NCBI GenBank assembly: GCA_003342895.1
Contig: PTFA01000197.1
Location: 1,307,395 to 1,371,394, forward strand
From: Casuarius casuarius
Taxonomy: Eukaryota > Chordata > Aves > Casuariiformes > Casuariidae
Reading direction: 5' to 3'
DNA length: 64,000 nt
Position numbers and translations under genes: made by a program. Shown one piece after another: positions 61,381-64,000 of the stretch (position 1 is the stretch's first letter; the number at the start of each line of letters is the position of its first letter). The notes beneath the pieces were generated by a model that ran no database searches, was not told the origin of the DNA, and worked only from the letters and a program-made list of their open reading frames with translations.

Positions 61381-61980
61381 CAGGGGATGCCGGGAGCAAG
61401 CACCGCCCAGGACAGTCAGGGGAAGAAGCGCGTTACACCTACAGCAGCCCTGGCGTCCGGGAGCCGTTGAAAAACATCCCGGCAGCCACCGCGGCGCGGG
61501 GGGAGGGGGGGGGGGGAGGGGGAGAGCGGGGGAGCCGCAAGGACTCTGCTTCTCCCTACCACCGCCCGCGGCGATTGACCACGTGGGAAGGCCTCGGGCC
61601 GCCGCTATTTGCCAAGGAGGGGGCGCGCCGCGCCCAAAAGGCGCGGAGTGGCAGCGCGGCGGCCCAATGAGACGCCGCCGGGAAGGGGCGGGCCGCGCCG
61701 CGCGAAGCGGTGGAGAGGGGCGGTCGCGGAAAGATGTCGGTGGCTGGCAAAGGAGTTGTGGCCACGGCGGTGAAGCCGATCTTCAGCCGGGACTTGGGCG
61801 AGGCGAAGCGACGCGTGAGGGAGCTGTACCGAGCCTGGTACCGCGAGGTGCCCAACACCGGTGAGGGGAGGGAGGGGGCGTAGGACCGACCGCGCATGAG
61901 CAGGCGGGAGCGCGAGCTCAAGGTCGTAACGGCCGCCCCGCCGCCGTTGGGTTCTTAAAGGGCCAGTCCAGGGTGCCGCT
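61381..61980 (+). promoter_or_regulatory. CpG island promoter of NDUFA6
   Basis: A sharp rise in G+C and CpG density begins near 61381 and covers exon 1. It contains an E-box CACGTG (61580-61585) and a CCAAT box (61664-61668), no TATA box, and a long G tract (61498-61532). The ATG context GAAAGATGTCGG resembles, but does not fully match, a TISU/YY1-type start element. This is a typical housekeeping promoter. Confidence 0.85.
61734..61860 (+). CDS. NDUFA6: NDUFA6 exon 1 (127 nt; LYR motif)
   Basis: From ATG in AAGATGTCGG to AACACCG|gtgagg. It ends in phase 1. Confidence 0.95.
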
Positions 61981-64000
61981 TACCCGTCTCCCGCGGCGTG
62001 TGGAGGGTCCCTTCTCGCCCCATCGCAGCCCCCGGCTTCTTGCTGCCGGGTTTGCCTTGCCTTGGCTGCCCGACTTTCTCCGCGCCTGGAGGCTGAGGGA
62101 GGCGCGGCCTCCGCACCCTTGTTTACCGGGTGAAATTAGTTTTATTTTTCTAGCTAAGTAGCGGATAAGCCCATATTTAATTCTCCCTAATAGGGGTGTG
62201 CGGCATCACTGTCTGCCTTCTTAAAACTGCACTGGTTTTGTACCGTGACTGTGTTGTATATTTGTTTTACATTAGTAATGCTAACTAAGCTGGCAGACAA
62301 TGCAAGAACAAATGACTGTAGGATCTCATAGGGTTGGAGCTGAATGCTTTCAGCAGAAAAACTTAAGAGCAACGTAGATGACCTCTGTCGGTGTTCTCTG
62401 CTTTTCCTAGTACACATATACCAGCTGGACATCACAGTGAAACAGGGGCGTAATAAGGTGCGGGAGATGTTCATGAAGAATACCCACGTTACAGACCCTC
62501 GGGTGATTGACTTGCTGGTTATTAAGGTACAAAAAAATTATTCCTGTCTTGTTGAAACTGCAATATGTGAAAGTGGGTAATTGGTGGTGAGTGCGATGGA
62601 GAATAGGGGCTGTTTTACTGCTCAGTTTTATCTCTGCTTGCTCTATGGAGGAGCTGAGCCAATCTGGACTGCAAGAGAGTTATCTCAAGTGACACAAGTT
62701 TGTTGATATGGAAACAAGCTGCTTTAGCATGGAGAGGAATAGGGTCTTCCCTCCACTGTCATATGGCAGAGTGGCTAGAATATGGATTTCAGTCATTCAG
62801 TGTAAGTGGCTCTTCCAGTTTGCAGATGTTTAAAAGAAGTGTATGACAGGCAAAACAGTGATCTAAACACTTCTGTATTTGCTTTTAGAAAGCAGTGGCA
62901 ATTGAAGGAGAGGGGAAAAGGATGTTACCAGCTAGTTTGCTATCGGAAATGACCTTTCTACTCTCTATTGCACTTGCTTAGATTGTGGTGTGTTTCTCCT
63001 CACCATTTCTGAAACATGCATTAGAAAGGCAGTGCTTGATGGGAGACTGGTTTTGGATTTACATAGGTGGCAAAACAGCCTGACCCAGTAAGATTTCTGG
63101 GTACATCTTAAGCCTGAAACCTGTCTGAGTCAAAGGAATAATGCAAATACCAAGAGCAGGGTAACACTTCAAAACTTGTCTGAGCAACAATAACTGAACT
63201 CTGCAGTTCTAATGGATTAGAAAGCTTCCAGCCAAGCACTACCATGCTCATCTGTAGTGCTTCATGCACTTCAAGACTGCTAATCTGTCTTTAAATGATT
63301 GAAAGGAAGTCTGGAAACAAGAGTTCTAGGTATTACATTAGGTGGTACCTCCAGACACTTTCATCCTGCGCTGTGCTGCCATCCCCTGAAACCAGTACAA
63401 TAACTATTATACTAAAGTTATAAAGAATCTGGTATGTTTAATATCTCTGTGGTAGTGACGTCAGTGCAGAGCACTTACCAGTGATTTTACTTAGCTTTAC
63501 AGCTAACTCGCTGGTATTCCAGAAGTGCTTTTAAATGGAGATGCAGGAAAGTTAGGAATGTTATATAGACATGCTAATGCGGTGCCAGTGACCAGAGAGA
63601 CAAGCCAGGCTCTAGAAAGAGGGCAGGGCCCCTTGCTCATTCCACAGGCCCGGGAAGCTGTACTGTAGAGGCAACTATCTGCTAATGTAGGACACAAAGC
63701 ATTGAAATACTAAGGCAAGAACAGTGTATAAGTGATGAAAGGAATCTTCCAGAGTGCAGATTAGTTGATGCAGCTGTTTAAACTTTTAAAGCTTTTCTTA
63801 AGACTAAATGTGGAAAAAATAAGCCAGAGAGCAATCAGATGACTTTTACAGTGGTGTATAGTTAGAACTGGGTTCTAATGAAGAATTAGTCTAAGACATT
63901 CTTTTGTTTGTGCACAGGGAAAAATGGAACTTCAAGAAACTATTAATGTATGGAAGCAGAGGACTCACATCATGAGGTATTTCCATGAGACAGAAACTCC
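61734..64000 (+). CDS. NDUFA6: NDUFA6 (complex I LYR-motif accessory subunit), 3' end cut by window
   Basis: An accessory subunit of mitochondrial NADH:ubiquinone oxidoreductase, on the matrix arm, that binds the acyl-carrier protein through its LYR helix. Exons: 61734-61860, 62411-62526 and 63918 to the window end. The spliced protein starts [20 protein letters not shown], then [20 protein letters not shown] with the LYR motif (L-Y-R about residues 31-33). It continues [20 protein letters not shown], then [14 protein letters not shown] and [16 protein letters not shown]. About 109 residues are present; roughly 16-18 C-terminal residues are expected beyond base 64000. The start is the first ATG in the CpG island and gives a basic N-terminus like that of the human protein. 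Confidence 0.96.
61861..62410 (+). other. NDUFA6 intron 1
   Basis: Its first 120 bases still belong to the CpG island; the rest is ordinary. Nothing else recognised. Confidence 0.7.
62411..62526 (+). CDS. NDUFA6: NDUFA6 exon 2 (116 nt)
   Basis: The acceptor is gcttttcctag. It reads (V)[16 protein letters not shown] through LLVIK|gtacaa and ends on a codon boundary. Confidence 0.95.
62527..63917 (+). other. NDUFA6 intron 2
   Basis: 1.4 kb, no further exon or recognised repeat. The antisense frame 63503-63697 has no supporting features. Confidence 0.65.
63918..64000 (+). CDS. NDUFA6: NDUFA6 exon 3, truncated by window end
   Basis: The acceptor is tttgtgcacag. It reads [20 protein letters not shown] then YFHETET, open to the last base of the window. 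Confidence 0.94.

Noticed and set aside
61556..61921. 121-codon antisense and other frames in the NDUFA6 CpG island
   Set aside because: High G+C makes stops rare. The sense frame of NDUFA6 explains the region.

Overview
The window is vertebrate nuclear DNA, most likely from a bird. Exons are short and separated by introns with consensus splice sites. CR1 LINE fragments carry the avian-type tail (ATTCTATGATTCT-like), and the order TCF20 - CYP2D - NDUFA6, all on one strand, is the order known on human chromosome 22q13. The species cannot be read from the sequence. Isolated N bases (93, 16164, 16249, 27702, 52448, 53880) show it is an assembly with a few ambiguous calls. Comparisons with human proteins are from memory, without alignment.

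Layout. 1-27.74 kb is the 3' part of TCF20 (+): a long intron (1-12079), two small exons encoding the extended PHD zinc finger (12080-12173, 19345-19394), an alternative penultimate exon with one C-terminus and stop (22460-22587), and a last exon (26441-~27740) that supplies a second, shorter C-terminus and the 3' UTR. The large first coding exon lies upstream of the window. The first intron contains a degraded non-CR1 LINE (reverse transcriptase remnant at 2170-2430) and two CR1-type LINEs, all antisense to TCF20. 27.74-50.30 kb is intergenic: A+T-rich, with two antisense CR1 fragments, a 35-bp tandem duplication and a few anonymous open frames, but no gene I can recognise. 50,305-59,727 is a complete nine-exon CYP2D gene (507 codons plus stop) with all P450 signatures and a GC splice donor at intron 2. 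61,734-64,000 is NDUFA6 (complex I LYR-motif subunit), starting in a CpG island; its third coding exon runs off the window end.

The genes are independent in function: a chromatin-associated transcriptional coregulator, a microsomal mono-oxygenase and a mitochondrial complex I subunit. They are linked only by conserved synteny. I found no evidence for a wholly new system. The observations most worth checking are the conserved alternative TCF20 C-termini, the GC-AG intron in CYP2D, the CYP2D active-site substitutions, a possible extra exon in the last TCF20 intron, and the ancient non-CR1 LINE.
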